Numbered from the stretch's first letter, positions 49,354 to 61,061 are shown. The stretch: 64,000 nucleotides of DNA from Toxorhynchites rutilus septentrionalis (GCF_029784135.1 NC_073746.1:31960387-32024386); one strand, 5' to 3'. The notes: generated by a model from the sequence alone, not told the origin. Made by a program: numbers and translations.

Positions 49354-50106
49354 TTTTTTTCATGTTCATTTCGTTTTTTATTCGTTCATTTTTCTTTAAA
49401 ATAAACAAAAAAATTAGAATTCAATAATTGAAAATGGGTGGGTTTTATCTATTAAATAACCGTAAGGTTTACGTGGGACTACCTTAGCTTAGCAATCACT
49501 TGTTTGGTTGATTAAATTGTTGATTGAATGGAACTTAGAAAATGTCCGAATTCAATTGAATACAATATATTTGCTTTGTGAGTAAAGAGATTAAATAAAA
49601 GCCGTGTTTCATGCATTGTGATAGATTACAAGTAAATTTAATGACAGTTCTTCTACGTTTGGTGTATATTTGGACAATATATGTGAACGGAAGAATTATC
49701 AAACGATTATTTTATTTTACATTTTCCTCTGAAGTTTGCATCTCTCAAGTGTACGTACTTCTCGAAACGCGAATTTGCTTGATTTGATGAACTTCAGGCA
49801 CTCAGTTTCGATTTTGACATGTATGTCGAACGCATATAGTTTAATCAATAGGCGTTATCGCAGCAAAGGGTTATCAATATTTTGCCTAATCATCAAATGG
49901 TAGAAATTCAGTGAGCTGAAGATATGAAGGCATATCCTTCAATGCAATCTTGGATAACCGAGCCATAGCGTTGTGTTCGTACCCGCTTTTGTAATTCGTG
50001 TTAGGAAAACACTTTTCGGAGTGCAAAAAAAAACTTGCGGGTGCAGAAGTACATGCATGAATCAACAATATTCTAGTCTGCTCAGAGACAAGCGGGTACA
50101 AAAGTA

Positions 50107-51373
50107 AAGGGTGTGTCACATCAAATTGCATCATGGAAAAAACGCTGTAGAAATTCGCCCAGTAGACCGATCCTTTTGAAAATTTTAGACAGTAAAATAA
50201 AAACTATTAAACAACTTTTGGCATTTTCTTTTTATTCATACTTCGAGCCCAAGCCCGTATGCTCGCACCTTCCTCTTTACCCCGTCCATAAGGTTCTATA
50301 CAACGTCAGGTTGTAGTTTTTTTGAACAGAAATCCATTTTCTCTTGAAGTCCGCCTCCGATTTGACAACTTTTGGGTTCTTCCGGAGGGCCTGCTTCATA
50401 ATCGCCCAATATTTCTCTATTGGGCGAAGCTCCAGCACGTTGGGCGGGTTCATTTCCTTTGGCACGAAGGTGACCTCGTTGGCTTCGTACCACTCCAACA
50501 CGTCCTTTGAATAGTAGCACGAAGCGAGATCCGGCCAGAAGATGGTCGGGCCCTCGTGCTGCTTCAATAGTGGTAATAAGCGCTTCTGTAGGCACTCCTT
50601 AAGGTAAACCGTGCCGGTCATCACGAATGGGGCGTTCCGCTTTCCGCAAGAGCAGATCGCTTGCCACACCATGTACTTTTTGGCAAACTTGGATAGTTTC
50701 TGCTTGCGAATCTCCTCCGGAACGCTGAATTTGTCCTCTGCGGAGAAGAACAACAGGCCCGGCAGCTGACGAAAGCCCGCTTTGACGTAGGTTTCGTCGT
50801 CCATTATCAGGCAATGCGGCTTCGTCAGCATTTCGGTGTACAGCTTGCGGGCTCGCGTCTTCCCCACCATGTTTTGCCTTTCGTCGCGGTTAGGAGCCTT
50901 CTGAACCTTGTATGTACGCAGGCCCTCCCGCTGCTTGGTCCGCTGGACGAATGAACTTGACAAATTCAGCTTATTGGCGACATCCCGAACGGATCACGTC
51001 TAAACTGCTAAACTACGCGCTTTTTCACTGACGGAGCATCCATTTTTGCCGTTCTTCACCTTCCGGTCGATGGTTAGGTTCTCGAAGTATCGTTTTAGTA
51101 CTCTGCTGACCGTGGATTGGACGATTCCCAGCATCTTACCGATGTCCCGATGTGACAACTCCGGATTCTCGAAATGAGTGCACAGGATTAATTCACGACG
51201 CTCTTTTTCGTTCGACGACATTTTTCCAAATTTACGAAAAATTGACAGTGAAGCATGGCCAACGTGATCTATACACTCTTGTCTGATTATAAGCGAAAGC
51301 TGAAGATATAATTCCTAAAAATTAAATTTCTACAGCGTTTTTTCCGTGATGCCATTTGATGTGACACACCCTT
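50107..51373 (-). mobile_element. DD37E (ITmD37E-type) mariner-like transposon, nearly complete
   Basis: Terminal inverted repeats of about 49 bp, with two mismatches, lie at 50107-50155 and 51325-51373. The outer part reads AAGGGTGTGTCACATCAAAT. TA flanks both sides (50105-50106, 51374-51375). The whole element is 1,267 bp. It holds one transposase gene on the minus strand with only a few lesions, so it is a fairly young copy. Confidence 0.92.
50236..51221 (-). pseudogene. DD37E transposase, lightly damaged
   Basis: A transposase cuts element ends and inserts them at TA sites. ATG at 51221 starts MSSNEKERRELI with a helix-turn-helix region (SHRDIGKMLGIVQSTVSRVL). Two in-frame stops (after SLAV, about 51000-50990) interrupt it, then the frame continues SVRDVANKLNLSSSF. 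Catalytic residues are visible: MDDETYVKA (first Asp), FWPDLAS (second Asp) and RPIEKYW (Glu). By my count exactly 37 residues lie between the last two, which defines DD37E. A one-base shift near 50320 and a stop then break the C-terminal PDVV-NLMDGVKRKVRAYG. Four changes would account for all the damage. Confidence 0.9.
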
Positions 51374-51379
51374 TACTCG

Positions 51380-51545
51380 CAGTTTGCATTTACTTGCAAT
51401 GCCGATTTCTCCAACACTGCTTGGTTTTGAAGTCTGTGTTAGGGAACACATTTCGGTGAGAACAAAAGTTCCCATACTTTCGTGTATTTGCAGTGTCGAT
51501 TTCCGCAAGGCTGCTTGGCTATGATGGCTGTGGTGAGGAAACCGT
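51380..51545 (+). repeat. minisatellite units (same family as 11200-11490)
   Basis: About one and a half units with TTTGAAGTCTGTGTTAGGGA and TTCGTGTATTTGCAGTG, in the opposite sense to 11200-11490. The DD37E element inserted at its edge; related scraps continue at 49980-50100 on the other side. Confidence 0.65.
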
Positions 51546-52026
51546 AGATCGGGCCAATCAAAACGAGGCAGTTAGGGGATTTTAGATAAGGCTTAACATT
51601 TTACAGTTATTCAATTGTTTATCAAATGAAATATAACATTTTATTAATTGCGATAGATACGTAGAAATATTCCCTATCAATTGATGCAAACATCTTTCCG
51701 ATCCAGTAAGAAATGTTCGAGTTGTAAGCATTCGGAATCTTTCATTTTTTCCTGCATTTTCTGTGTTTAGGTTTTCATTTTACCCCCATATTCTCCGGTT
51801 AGACATAGTCCCACGTCAATAGAAAACTCAAGACAAACCAAAATTTTCAAATTTCCTGAGGGATCGACACTACAACCCTTACCCTTCATGTCATAGTAAA
51901 GCCACTCAAAATGACCACTAATAAGCTTCATGGGATCATGCAAACACTCAAGTATTACGCAACGCATCTCTGTACATGTGGTGACAACTACCCGAAATCA
52001 CAATTTTTATGATCAAAAATTTTTTT

Positions 52027-52470
52027 TAAACGGTTTCATTTAGCTTGCCCTGTAATCTGTTTGTATGTTTGTAACATGTCTGTCTGTAGCGCTGACCCAC
52101 ATTAATAGAAATTTGACCCCCTCTCTGTTGACCGATTGATCTGAAATTTGGAACACTCCTTTATCTCTGCAGTCATTATAAAACTGCGTATTTTATGATC
52201 TTGAAAATCCAAGATGGCGGCCGCTACAAAATGGAGGATTATATATTTTCTCAAAACCTCATCGATATGGGTTCTCCAAAACCCCATCAATATGGGTATC
52301 ACATTGAAGGGCTTCACTAGTAGAATACGGTTATTTATGAAAAATGTAAATCCAAGATGGCTGAGACTACAAAATGGCGGACTACATATTCTCTTAAAAC
52401 CTCATTAATAATTAGTAGAACACGGTTATTCATGAAAAATTATTTTTTGCCACTACAAAATGGCGGCCTC
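52027..52470 (+). repeat. degenerate tandem repeat with CCAAGATGGCGGC-type words
   Basis: Two to three imperfect units contain AATCCAAGATGG, then CTACAAAATGG, then AAAACCTCAT and GAACACGGTTATTCATGAA (52210-52455). No coding potential is evident. The word AAGATGGCGGC resembles the YY1/Pho site. Confidence 0.6.
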
Positions 52471-52472
52471 AC

Positions 52473-52609
52473 CTTCATTAGTCTAGGGCATTGATAAGAC
52501 TAAAATAAAATCGTGGGGCACGTTGGATTTCCATTATCCACAATTAGCGACTTCATCATATGTCCCACGATTTTATTTTAGTCTCATCAATGCCCTAGAC
52601 TAATGAAGG
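52473..52609. repeat. palindromic element: 47-bp arms, 43-bp loop
   Basis: Arms 52473-52519 and 52563-52609 are inverted copies with about two mismatches (TTCATTAGTCTAGGGCATTG outside, AAAATAAAATCGTGGG inside). A related partial copy lies at 38085-38175. It is a fold-back MITE type. Confidence 0.85.
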
Positions 52610-52994
52610 AGAGGTGTGATAACTGCTAACTGCTACTTGCCTAATTATTTTCTTGCTTTTAGTACATTATTATGTTTAATCACAATTAAACCGTTTAACT
52701 TAAAAAGTTTTTTTACTTATTTTATTTTAAAGTATAATGAAAAATTTTCAAACGACTTTGACTTTGATTATGTTAGCGTTACGTAAGTTAAGAGGGAAGG
52801 GGGTTAGTCTTGCGTTATTTATTGTTACATAGTGGGGAAGCAGGTTCGGAAACCGCATTTTTAGTGTGACATAAGTTGTGTACCACGCCTTATACAGGAT
52901 GCTAGGAGATTGACTCAGAATCTTTCAAAGATAGAGGACCAAATTTGATGGAAAAAAAACCGGAAAACTGTAAAATCAAAAGGAAGTCGAACTC

Positions 52995-53165
52995 CCCCAA
53001 CAAGTAGCTGTGGAGAAAAAAGTAAAACTTTCATTACTTCTGTGGCCATGAAACAGCAAATTCACCAGAAGGATTGCCTACGGGAGAGACTACTGCATTT
53101 TCTGAAGCAGCATGAATTGGATTTCCTATTTTGTCAAGTTGCCACCAAACAGTGGAACTGAGAAA
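52995..53165 (+). pseudogene. possible mariner-type transposase scrap
   Basis: One frame reads CGEKSKTFITSVA, then CLRERLLHFLKQHELDFLF. Its spacing resembles SCGKRNAPFVMTG and CLQKRLLPLLKQHEGPTIF of the transposase at 50236-51221. The second Asp region is not preserved. Low confidence. Confidence 0.35.
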
Positions 53166-53169
53166 GTGG

Positions 53170-54688
53170 TGTTACAGAGGTTCTCAAGGAAATATATTTC
53201 ATCCACTAAGGAATACTGGTCAGTTGTGTAGCACATACCGATGCTGAAGGAGGGAAGTGTAACTGAATGATTTCAAGCGAAAGTAAAATTTGAAGGCCAC
53301 ACAAGTGGGAACTGTGCTCATGCAAAAGATGATGGACGAAAAAAAAGTTCGAGGAATGGCTTATTGTAAGAAGGAAGACTGACAATGGACTTACACTAAT
53401 ACCATTAAAATAGGGAAAATGTATTTTAAACCCCAAAAGATTTTTTTGCCTGGCTATTTACATATTCAAAATTTGTTGGCTTATGAATCTTCGTTTTGAG
53501 ACTTTGTCCAAGATCGCATGAATGATTTGAACGTGCAGAGAATACGGTTTGAGTTGGAATTCGTTCAAGCTGGAGAGTTATAATATTCCGATTCTCAGGC
53601 GATTAGTCATCATCTTTGTAAAGTTTGTCATAAACAGTTACCATTTTGTTGGAATGAAGAGAGGAACGTTCGTCTGCGCCACTCTTATTATTATGCATAT
53701 ATTCATCAATCTCAAAAATTACATTTCTTTGAGAGCTACTTCAGTGTGTTATTCTATAAACGTATTGCAAACAATCGAAACAATGACAACATCTCTCGAA
53801 AAGGATTGAGTTGAGGATGGACAAGAATATTTTGGTTCTCGACGCCGTTGAATGGTACTCACCAAGTTAAACATTGTTGATCAAGGTTTGTGTAAGATGC
53901 ACGCAAGTAACAATTTTCCATATTTCACTGGAAGTGTCTTAAGTGCTGCACTGTGAGAACTATGTTAACGGTGCATTTTATCAGCTTAATGAAAATGTTA
54001 AAATAACATGTTGATCGACTCCTTTCACCCAGTCAATGGGGTCTGGGACTGAGTGCACAGCAACCACTTGTGGGGCCAGAACCTGCCTCGTTCCGTAGTG
54101 CGGCGATGCGTGTGAATGGGTAAATAGAACAACACATCAACAAATAACACGAATCTAGGGAACGGAGGGTTTATTTCAACAACATGGGTTTCGAAAGAAA
54201 AACGAGAAACGAACGGAAGGAAAGTAAATAAACATATAGTCCGGGGTATCATCGTGATGAGTTGATGTGAGCCAATGCAAACAAGACATAAAGGAGAGAA
54301 AAACAAATTGGACTCTATTTAAAACATGATCTTGAACAATTGAACAAAACGAAAGTAAAGTGCCCAGGGCCCAATTCCTGGGATGTGCGCACTTCTTCTT
54401 CTTCTGCTGGTCGTTTGTAATTTAAATTGAGTGTTATTTGGTTGGCGCTCGAATGGCGCCAGGCTGGAGAAACGGTCGCGTCCCGGTACGGCACACGGAA
54501 GGGCGTCATCGCTGGTGGTCTCATCGCTCATTACCAAATATCATTACGCAGATGAGAAACCCTGAAAGCTGCGCGTCTAACGAGAAACGTTTGCGATGCG
54601 TGTTACGGAAGCGTGGAGCAGTTAATGACTAAATCTTGTTTACCTTTTTCTTACGCATTTCTTCTCTATTTTTCCCATTCATTTCCAG
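53170..54688. other. intron sequence before the homeobox exons
   Basis: No gene was recognised. From about 54000 the sequence appears unique, and it ends in the pyrimidine-rich acceptor of the 54689 exon. Confidence 0.4.
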
Positions 54689-54816
54689 GTCCACGAGCAC
54701 GCAAACCAAAGAAGAGTCCCAGCGAGAAGGCACCGGTGAACACCAGCGCTACTGCCCTGGCGGACGACAAACGACCCCGGACGGCTTTTAGTGGGCCACA
54801 GCTGGCGAGGTTGAAG
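54689..54816 (+). CDS. inv: invected, exon with linker and first 17 homeodomain residues
   Basis: Acceptor ATTTCCAG is at 54681-54688 and donor GTGAGTTT begins at 54817. The exon opens with two bases completing a codon, then 42 codons. They encode a basic linker beginning PRARKPKKSP and the N-terminal arm and first part of helix 1 of the homeodomain (KRPRTAFSGPQLARLK). The linker and the SG in TAFSG match invected better than engrailed, whose linker begins GPRYRRPK. Invected is a nuclear homeodomain transcription factor, the paralogue and usual chromosomal neighbour of engrailed, used in posterior-compartment identity. The exon is in phase with the terminal exon across a 107-bp intron that splits the homeodomain at residues 17/18. 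The N-terminal repressor motifs are not in this window. Confidence 0.95.
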
Positions 54817-54923
54817 GTGAGTTTGTTACATGTAAAACTCTAAACTTTTTTTTTAATATGTAAAGTTATGTCTCGGGTCAATAACGAAACTTTTTTGCAA
54901 CAATTCTTTTTTTTTTCTTTCAG

Positions 54924-55211
54924 CACGAATTCGCTGAAAATCGTTATCTAACGGAGAGGCGTCGTCAACAGTTGAGCGCCGAGCTTGGCTTGAACGAAGC
55001 CCAGATAAAAATTTGGTTTCAGAACAAGCGAGCCAAGATAAAGAAATCCTCCGGCCAGAAGAACCCACTGGCAATACAACTGATGGCCCAGGGTTTGTAC
55101 AATCATTCAACGATACCACTCACCAGGGAGGAAGAAGAGCTGCAAGAAATGCAGGCTGCAGCCGCGGCAGCGGCCGAATCCAGGATCGGTTCGTCGGCCG
55201 CAAGCGGTTAG
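54924..55211 (+). CDS. inv: invected, terminal coding exon (rest of homeodomain and C terminus)
   Basis: Acceptor TTTCTTTCAG ends at 54923. The exon encodes 95 residues and ends with TAG at 55209-55211. It begins [17 protein letters not shown] and carries homeodomain helix 3 with the invariant [15 protein letters not shown]. Gln50 of the homeodomain is present, as expected for the engrailed class. After it comes the engrailed-family EH5 block ([17 protein letters not shown]) and the invected-like tail [12 protein letters not shown]. The tail then diverges into a seven-alanine run and ends [11 protein letters not shown]. Drosophila invected also continues LQELQEAA, so homology extends nearly to the stop. 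No frameshift or missing residue is seen. A GTAAGT at 55214-55219 just after the stop could be the donor of a 3'-UTR intron. Confidence 0.95.
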   Translation, partial: HEFAENRYLTERRRQQLSAELGLNEAQIKIWFQNKRAKIKKSSGQKNPLAIQLMAQGLYNHSTIPLTREEEELQEMQAAAAAAAESRIGSSAASG

Positions 55212-55720
55212 GTGTAAGTACAGACTTGGGTTGAAGCAATAGGATAGCTGTGAAAAATATATCGATTTCCTCTCTTAGGAAATCACGTAATGCTCCAAAC
55301 GAAGATTTAATTATTACGTTATCTATTGTAAAAATCAACTTTCAAATGTACATCGAATGAAAATGCATATTCCCAAACTCTGTTCCTTGCTTCACACAAT
55401 CTAGACTTTTTGGTTGTGAAATGTGCTCCAATGATTTTTTTATTCCCGCAAACGAAACGAAAGGAGAGAAGTATCTGTGATATCTTAATGTTAGTTCAGC
55501 CACAATACAACTGTAAATTTTCAATAGCAATAGCTTCCACCAGGGGAGGCGCCCATTTTTGCATTATTTTTTTTCGAATCACTTTTATTTACGAGTTTTA
55601 CCATTTAATCTTAAATCCAACGACTTGAGTAATACACCTGAAATAAGAGCGAAATACATAAAGCGGATGCGCCTAGGTAAACAAATATGTTATGACTGTA
55701 AATAAACGAAATGCTGATTG
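55212..55720 (+). other. inv: probable invected 3' UTR
   Basis: This AT-rich stretch follows the stop codon. The first clear poly(A) signal in a suitable context is AATAAA at 55701-55706, with a GC-poor tail after it. The exact cleavage site is not visible. Transcripts could end further downstream, because other AT-rich signals occur. Confidence 0.4.
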
Positions 55721-57141
55721 CGCTACACTATCTTATTAATTGATAAGCTACAATCAATACATGAAAACTAGTGGTTTTTGTTAAGGATAGGACAATTCAA
55801 AGTAATTTATTTATAACGGTCGAAATCATAAGCAAGTAATAGTTGAAAGCTGTGGAGGAGAATTCTTTCGGCTCGGATTTTCGAAAGAACAAAATGTAAA
55901 TAAATCGCTAGCAATAATTGTACTCACCTTTAGTTTTCCATTCCAGGTATCCGAAATCATTGTGGCTTCCGTTCGTCTCCAGGATGTACTTGCACTCATT
56001 TGATTTATTTTGCTAATTATCATTGTTGATGGTCTTCATCAATCTTTTGTCGTTCTTGTGATTGGCAGATATTTCTGAAGGCACTGAAATCCAGAGGATT
56101 TGATTACTTCGTTTCCAGCAGATGCTCCATTCAGGCAAAGTACCGTTGCAAAATCAGAGATTTTATGATCGTTGGTTATACTTTTGTGTTTAGAACCTTT
56201 ATTTTATAGAAAACAACTACTGCAACTACTGATTTTTTTGTCAGAATGACAGGTAATTTCTTGTCTGTCACATAATTACCATCATAGATATTTTAGTTAA
56301 TTTAAAAACGTGCATTTCACATTTTACTTTTTTTTTGTATCCGATACACTGAAGATCCCGGGAGTTTTATGGGCAAGACACTAACTATTTGTAGGAGCCC
56401 ATTGATCAGTTTACAACTGAAAAATATGAACAAATAACAATCTATACTGTTTTGTTTCAAATTCCAAACACTTCATAACTAAATGTGAATTTACTAAACT
56501 TTAATGCTATGAAAGATTGTTAGGACGGCAGCCATTCCACAAGTAACGGAAGGTGAATACATCTACCTACGAGACTCCCTCGTAAGAAAACCGTGGACTA
56601 GACTGTCAAATTGAACAAAAACAAATAACTTTTTATGAATTACTTGCACTGAAATTGTTGTCGATATTTATTCGCTCAAACTATTGTTTTTTTCGCTTAT
56701 TATACAATTATTATATTCAATACGGACAGTTTACGTCAAGACTGACAATGTGAGAAACCTAAAACAATGTCATGCAATTGTGAATTTATGAATAATACTA
56801 ATTTCAGCTTGAAGCTTACTACAAACAAATACACGAGTTTGCTGTTGAGAGTCCGAATCGTGAACGTCTCCGTAACAAATGAAATTCCTGACATTCTTTG
56901 TGGTATAGGCTTCATTTTAACATCATTTACAGGTGATACAGCTTATAATTCATAGTATTAGGCATTTATACAAAAGGTATAGAACAGTGATAAAATGATA
57001 AAATATTTGCGTTAGCAAATTCCGAAAAAAACGAGCATCGTTAATTTTCCAGTTTTTGTAGTTGCTTATCCGTTTGAGTGCGGAGCAAAATATGCAAAAA
57101 TTTGAATGAGTTTGGGTATAATTATAAAAGCTTTAGCCCTT
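55721..57141. other. downstream flank of invected, no gene recognised
   Basis: AT-rich with no duplicated sequence found. Small open frames have no recognisable content. Confidence 0.3.
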
Positions 57142-57240
57142 TATCCCTTATTGTTCATCCAATTTTAGATGGATTTAAAAAATGGCACTTGAAAAGCCAT
57201 TTTTTAAATCCATCGAAAATTGGATGAACAATAAGGGATA
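57142..57240. repeat. near-perfect hairpin, 45-bp stem and 9-nt loop
   Basis: Arms 57142-57186 and 57196-57240 pair with a single mismatch around loop ACTTGAAAA. The arms start TATCCCTTATTGTTCATCCA. The stem is longer and more perfect than a typical animal pre-miRNA. It could be a tiny fold-back element or a hairpin-RNA source. No second copy is seen in the window. Confidence 0.85.
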
Positions 57241-57818
57241 TAATCTAGACATTTTCAATATGTACTCCCAATATGTTCTCGAACGACAAAATCCTATGTT
57301 AAAAGGTGCTCCCCGCAGTAGCAGGAGGATCTATCGCGCTCAAACGGTTAAACTATTTTGTTTTTTTTTTCATGGTTAAGCTATTTTGTTTGCTGTTTCC
57401 ATGGTCAGTGCCATAAAAGGTAAGAAAATACTATAAATGGATGAAGAAAATTATATTTCATGCAGAAATCTTCATTAATATTAGTATTTAAATAGTGCTC
57501 GGAATTTGAATCAATTTTCGACGCATGATTCAAATTCCGAACGGTAGATGTTTGAAAACACTATGTTTAGGCAAATGTAACAATGGTTCATAAATTAGGG
57601 TACAAGGACAGTCCAATTCTGGAGCAACAATATGAAAAGACCTAACACCATTTGTAAACTAATGTTTGTAAACTCTTTCCTTGCAAAACGTAGGTGCCAG
57701 GCGCAAACCAACGAAAGTAAAAATTATTTTCTTGGTCAGGTTTTCAACTAAAACCACAACAACAAAATTGGATTCCTGATGTAACTGATCGAACTTTATT
57801 TTATTTTAGATTCGATTA

Positions 57819-58024
57819 CAGGTCGGACTCGATCACAATTTCGCATTCAACGTTAATTTTCGAATCCAATACATAATCGAATCACAAAAAAAGTTATTTT
57901 TCTATTAATGTTTGACATTCATACATGAATGAAAAAATTATTTTCTTGAGATTCGATTATGTATAGGATTTGAAAATAATTGTTGAAAAAAAATGATCGA
58001 CTATATATAATCGAGTCCGACCTG
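57819..58024. mobile_element. 206-bp MITE with TA duplication
   Basis: Ends CAGGTCGGACTCGAT are inverted at 57819 and 58024, with TA on both sides (57817-57818, 58025-58026). Removing it joins TTCGATTA to TATACATTTTT, matching the continuous sequence of repeat B copy 1 near 660-680. The TIR is the same type as that of repeat B itself. Confidence 0.85.
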
Positions 58025-58026
58025 TA

Positions 58027-58108
58027 TATACATTTTTGGACTCTGTTATAGACGGTTTGAAAAAAAAGTTTAATATTTTAAATATGACTTATTTCAAGAG
58101 AAAAAATG
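58027..58108 (+). repeat. repeat B, copy 3 (left part)
   Basis: It matches 680-750 (GGACYCGATTATATACAG region through ATGACTTATTTCAAGA). It is interrupted by the retrotransposon and resumes at 61062-61370. Confidence 0.75.
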
Positions 58109-60708
58109 AAGAAACGTCAATGAAAAAATTATGGAAAGTGGCTCGAAACATGAGAAATCGCTCTTCAACAAATGAAAGCGTAGAATATTCACATCGATGG
58201 ATTTTTAATTTTACACGGAAGGTTTGTCCTGATTCCGCTCCTGTGCAAAGAATTGTTCGAGATATACCACAAGATAGGTGCGATCTTGATTCCGAGTTTT
58301 CGATGGTAGAATTCTCTCTTGCTCTCCTTTCATGTAACAATTCTGCTCCGGGATCGGATAGAATTAAGTTCAACTTGCTGAAAAACCTCCCTGATGTGGC
58401 GAAACATCGCTTGTTGAATTTATTCAATCGGTTTCTGGAGCATAATATTGTTCCAGATGATTGGAGACAAGTACGAGTTATAGCTATTCAAAAACCCGGA
58501 AAACCCGCGTCCGACTTCAATTCGTACCGCCCAATAGCAATGCTGTCTTGTATACGGAAATTGTTGCAGAAAATGATCTTGTTTCGCCTTGATCGATGGG
58601 TTGAAACGAATGGCCTACTCTCAGATACACAATATGGGTTCCGCAGGGGCAAGGGGACGAATGATTGTCTTGCGTTGCTTTCTTCAGAAATTCAAATGGC
58701 TTACGCCGGAAAAAAACAAATGGCTTCAGTATTCTTGGACATAAAGGGGGCCTTTGATTCTGTTTCAATAGAGGTTTTGACAGACAAATTACACTCTCGG
58801 GGTCTGCCGCCTCTATTGAATAATATGTTATATAACTTGCTTTGTGAGAAGCATTTGAACTTTTCTCACGGAGATTCGGCAGTAAGTCGGGTCTCTTACA
58901 TGGGCCTCCCCCAGGGCTCATGTTTAAGCCCCCTTTTGTACAACTTCTACATAAGCGACATCGACAATTGCCTTACACAAAATTGCAGCCTAAGACAACT
59001 TGCAGATGATGGAGTGGTGTCTGTCGTAGGATCAAACGAATCCGACCTGCAAGGACCCTTACAAGATACTTTGAACAATTTTTCAACCTGGGCCATTGGG
59101 CTAGGGATCGAATTCTCCACGGAGAAAACAGAGATGGTGGTTTTTTCTAGGAAGCATAGACCAGCAAAACCAAAGCTTCAACTTTTGGGTAAACCGATCA
59201 CTCATGCTATGTCATTCAAGTATCTTGGGGTTTGGTTCGACTCCAAATGTACTTGGGGGGCCCATATTAGGTATCTGAGTAAAAAATGTCAACAAAGAAT
59301 AAACTTTCTCCGTACAATTACCGGCACCTGGTGGGGAGCCCATCCCGAAGATCTTATAATGTTGTATCGAACAACTATTCTCTCAGTGATGGAGTATGGC
59401 AGTTTCTGTTTTCAATCAGCTGCCAAAACACATCTCATTAAACTCGAGCGAATTCAGTATGTTTGTCTCCGTATTGCGTTGGGATGTATGCCCTCAACGC
59501 ATACCATGAGTCTCGAGATTTTGGCAGGCGTACTCCCACTAGAAGATCGCTTCAATTTATTATCTCTTCGGTTCTTCATTCGGTGTAAGGTTATGAACCC
59601 ATTGGTGATCGGAAATTTTGAGCAGCTGATCGGGCTAAATTTTCATTCTGGATTCATGAGCTCATATCATGAATTCATCTCCATGCAGGTTGATCCTTCT
59701 TCGTATATTCTCAACCGTGTTTGTTTCCCTGACTACATCAATTCCTCTGTACATTTTGATCTGTCCATGCAGCAAGATATCCATGAATATTCAGATTATC
59801 AACGATCGAGGATCGCTCCAACGATCTTCGATGCAAAGTATGGGGGTATCAATTGTGATAATATGTACTTTACTGATGGGTCCACTATAAACGAGTCCAC
59901 AGGATTTGGAGTGTTCAACGAATTTTTTAGCACCTCACACAGTCTTCAGAATCCTTGCTCAGTGTATATTGCTGAATTGGCAGCGATACACTGGGCGCTG
60001 GACAGCGTCGCCTCACGACCTGTTGAACACTATTACATTGTAACGGATAGTCTTAGCTCTGTCGAAGCTATCCGTTCAGTGAGGCCGGAAAAGCACTCGC
60101 CGTACTTCCTTGAGAGAATACGAGAAATTTTGAGTGCTTTATCCAGACGCTGTTATGTCATTACCTTTGTGTGGGTCCCTTCTCATTGCTCAATTCCGGG
60201 TAATGAGAGGGCTGACTCATTAGCAAAGGTAGGTGCGATTGAAGGCGATATTTATCAGCGTCAAATCGCCTTCAATGAATTTTACTCTTTAGTCCGTGAA
60301 AATACCATCGCTAACTGGCAACGCAAATGGAACGAAGATGAATTGGGCCGGTGGTTTCACTCGATTATCCCTAAGGTTAGCCTCAAACCATAGTTCAAAA
60401 GTCTGGACTTGAGTCGGGACTTTATTCGCACCTTCTCCCGACTCATGTCCAATCACTGTTCGTTAGACGCGCTACTCTTTCGTTTCAATCTGGCCGGCAG
60501 CAATATCTGCGTTTGTGGCCGAGGTTACCACGACATCGAACACGTTGTTTGGTCGTGTGAGGTGTATCTTGTTGCCAGATCGAATTTAGAGAACTCCCTT
60601 CGGGCTAGAGGAAGGCAGCCCAATGTGAGAGATGTGTTGGCTCGGTTAGACCTTGATTACATGTCCCAAATATATGTTTTCCTTAAATCTATCGATGTTC
60701 GTGTGTGA
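58109..60708 (+). pseudogene. ORF2 reverse transcriptase/RNase H, truncated with one in-frame stop
   Basis: The open frame runs 58036-60393, but its first 24 or so residues come from repeat B, not from the element. RT motifs are in order: RPIAMLSCIRKLLQKMI, then GFRRGKGTND, then FLDIKGAFDS (Asp, codon 235), then GLPQGSCLSPLLYN, and LADD (Asp-Asp, codons 324-325) where YADD is commonest. The RNase H site is visible as Asp614 (YFTDGS), Glu647 (IAELAA), Asp671 (VTDSL) and Asp727 (NERADS). A TAG at 60391-60393 interrupts LKP, and the same frame continues FKSLDLSRDFIRTFSR to a Cys-rich CVCGRGYHDIEHVVWSC and a stop at 60706-60708. Without the truncation and this stop it would be intact, so it is a young copy. 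Confidence 0.92.
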
Positions 60709-61061
60709 TTATCCTTATATCCTTATACCCTCCATTTCTTCCTTTGTGAGTAATTGGTCCGCTTGCTATAAACAGGAGAATGAAATGTAAATTCACAACA
60801 GATGTACGAATAGATTTAAGAATTGAGTGTGTGTGATTATCAACATTGTGATAATTTCCTTATACCCCATCCTTTTCCTGAGAAAAATATGTCACCCTTC
60901 TAATCTCGAGTCCACCGCGAGTAATCGGTTTCCCACATTACTAACCATAGATTTAAGAAAATTGTTCATATATATATAGTTTTAAAAATATATTTAAGAT
61001 TTCGGCTCCTTTAAACTTATGTAACTGAGCCTGTAAAAATAAACGAATTTATAAAAGAAAA
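58109..61061 (+). mobile_element. non-LTR retrotransposon with RNase H, 5' truncated
   Basis: A perfect 13-bp direct repeat AAGAGAAAAAATG lies at 58096-58108 and 61062-61074. The element starts inside its ORF2, so ORF1 and the endonuclease are missing, the usual result of incomplete target-primed reverse transcription. The 3' UTR spans about 60709-61061 and ends in an A-rich tail. Domain order (RT, RNase H, Cys-rich) fits the I-like group. I would not fix the clade without a tree. Confidence 0.92.

Noticed and set aside
54689..55211. Calling the homeobox gene engrailed
   Set aside because: The RS microexon, the PRARKPKK linker and the [14 protein letters not shown] tail match invected. Fly engrailed has GPRYRRPK and a different C terminus.
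58036..58108. The start of the long open frame as the true start of the retrotransposon protein
   Set aside because: The target duplication shows that the element begins at 58109. The first residues are translated from repeat B.
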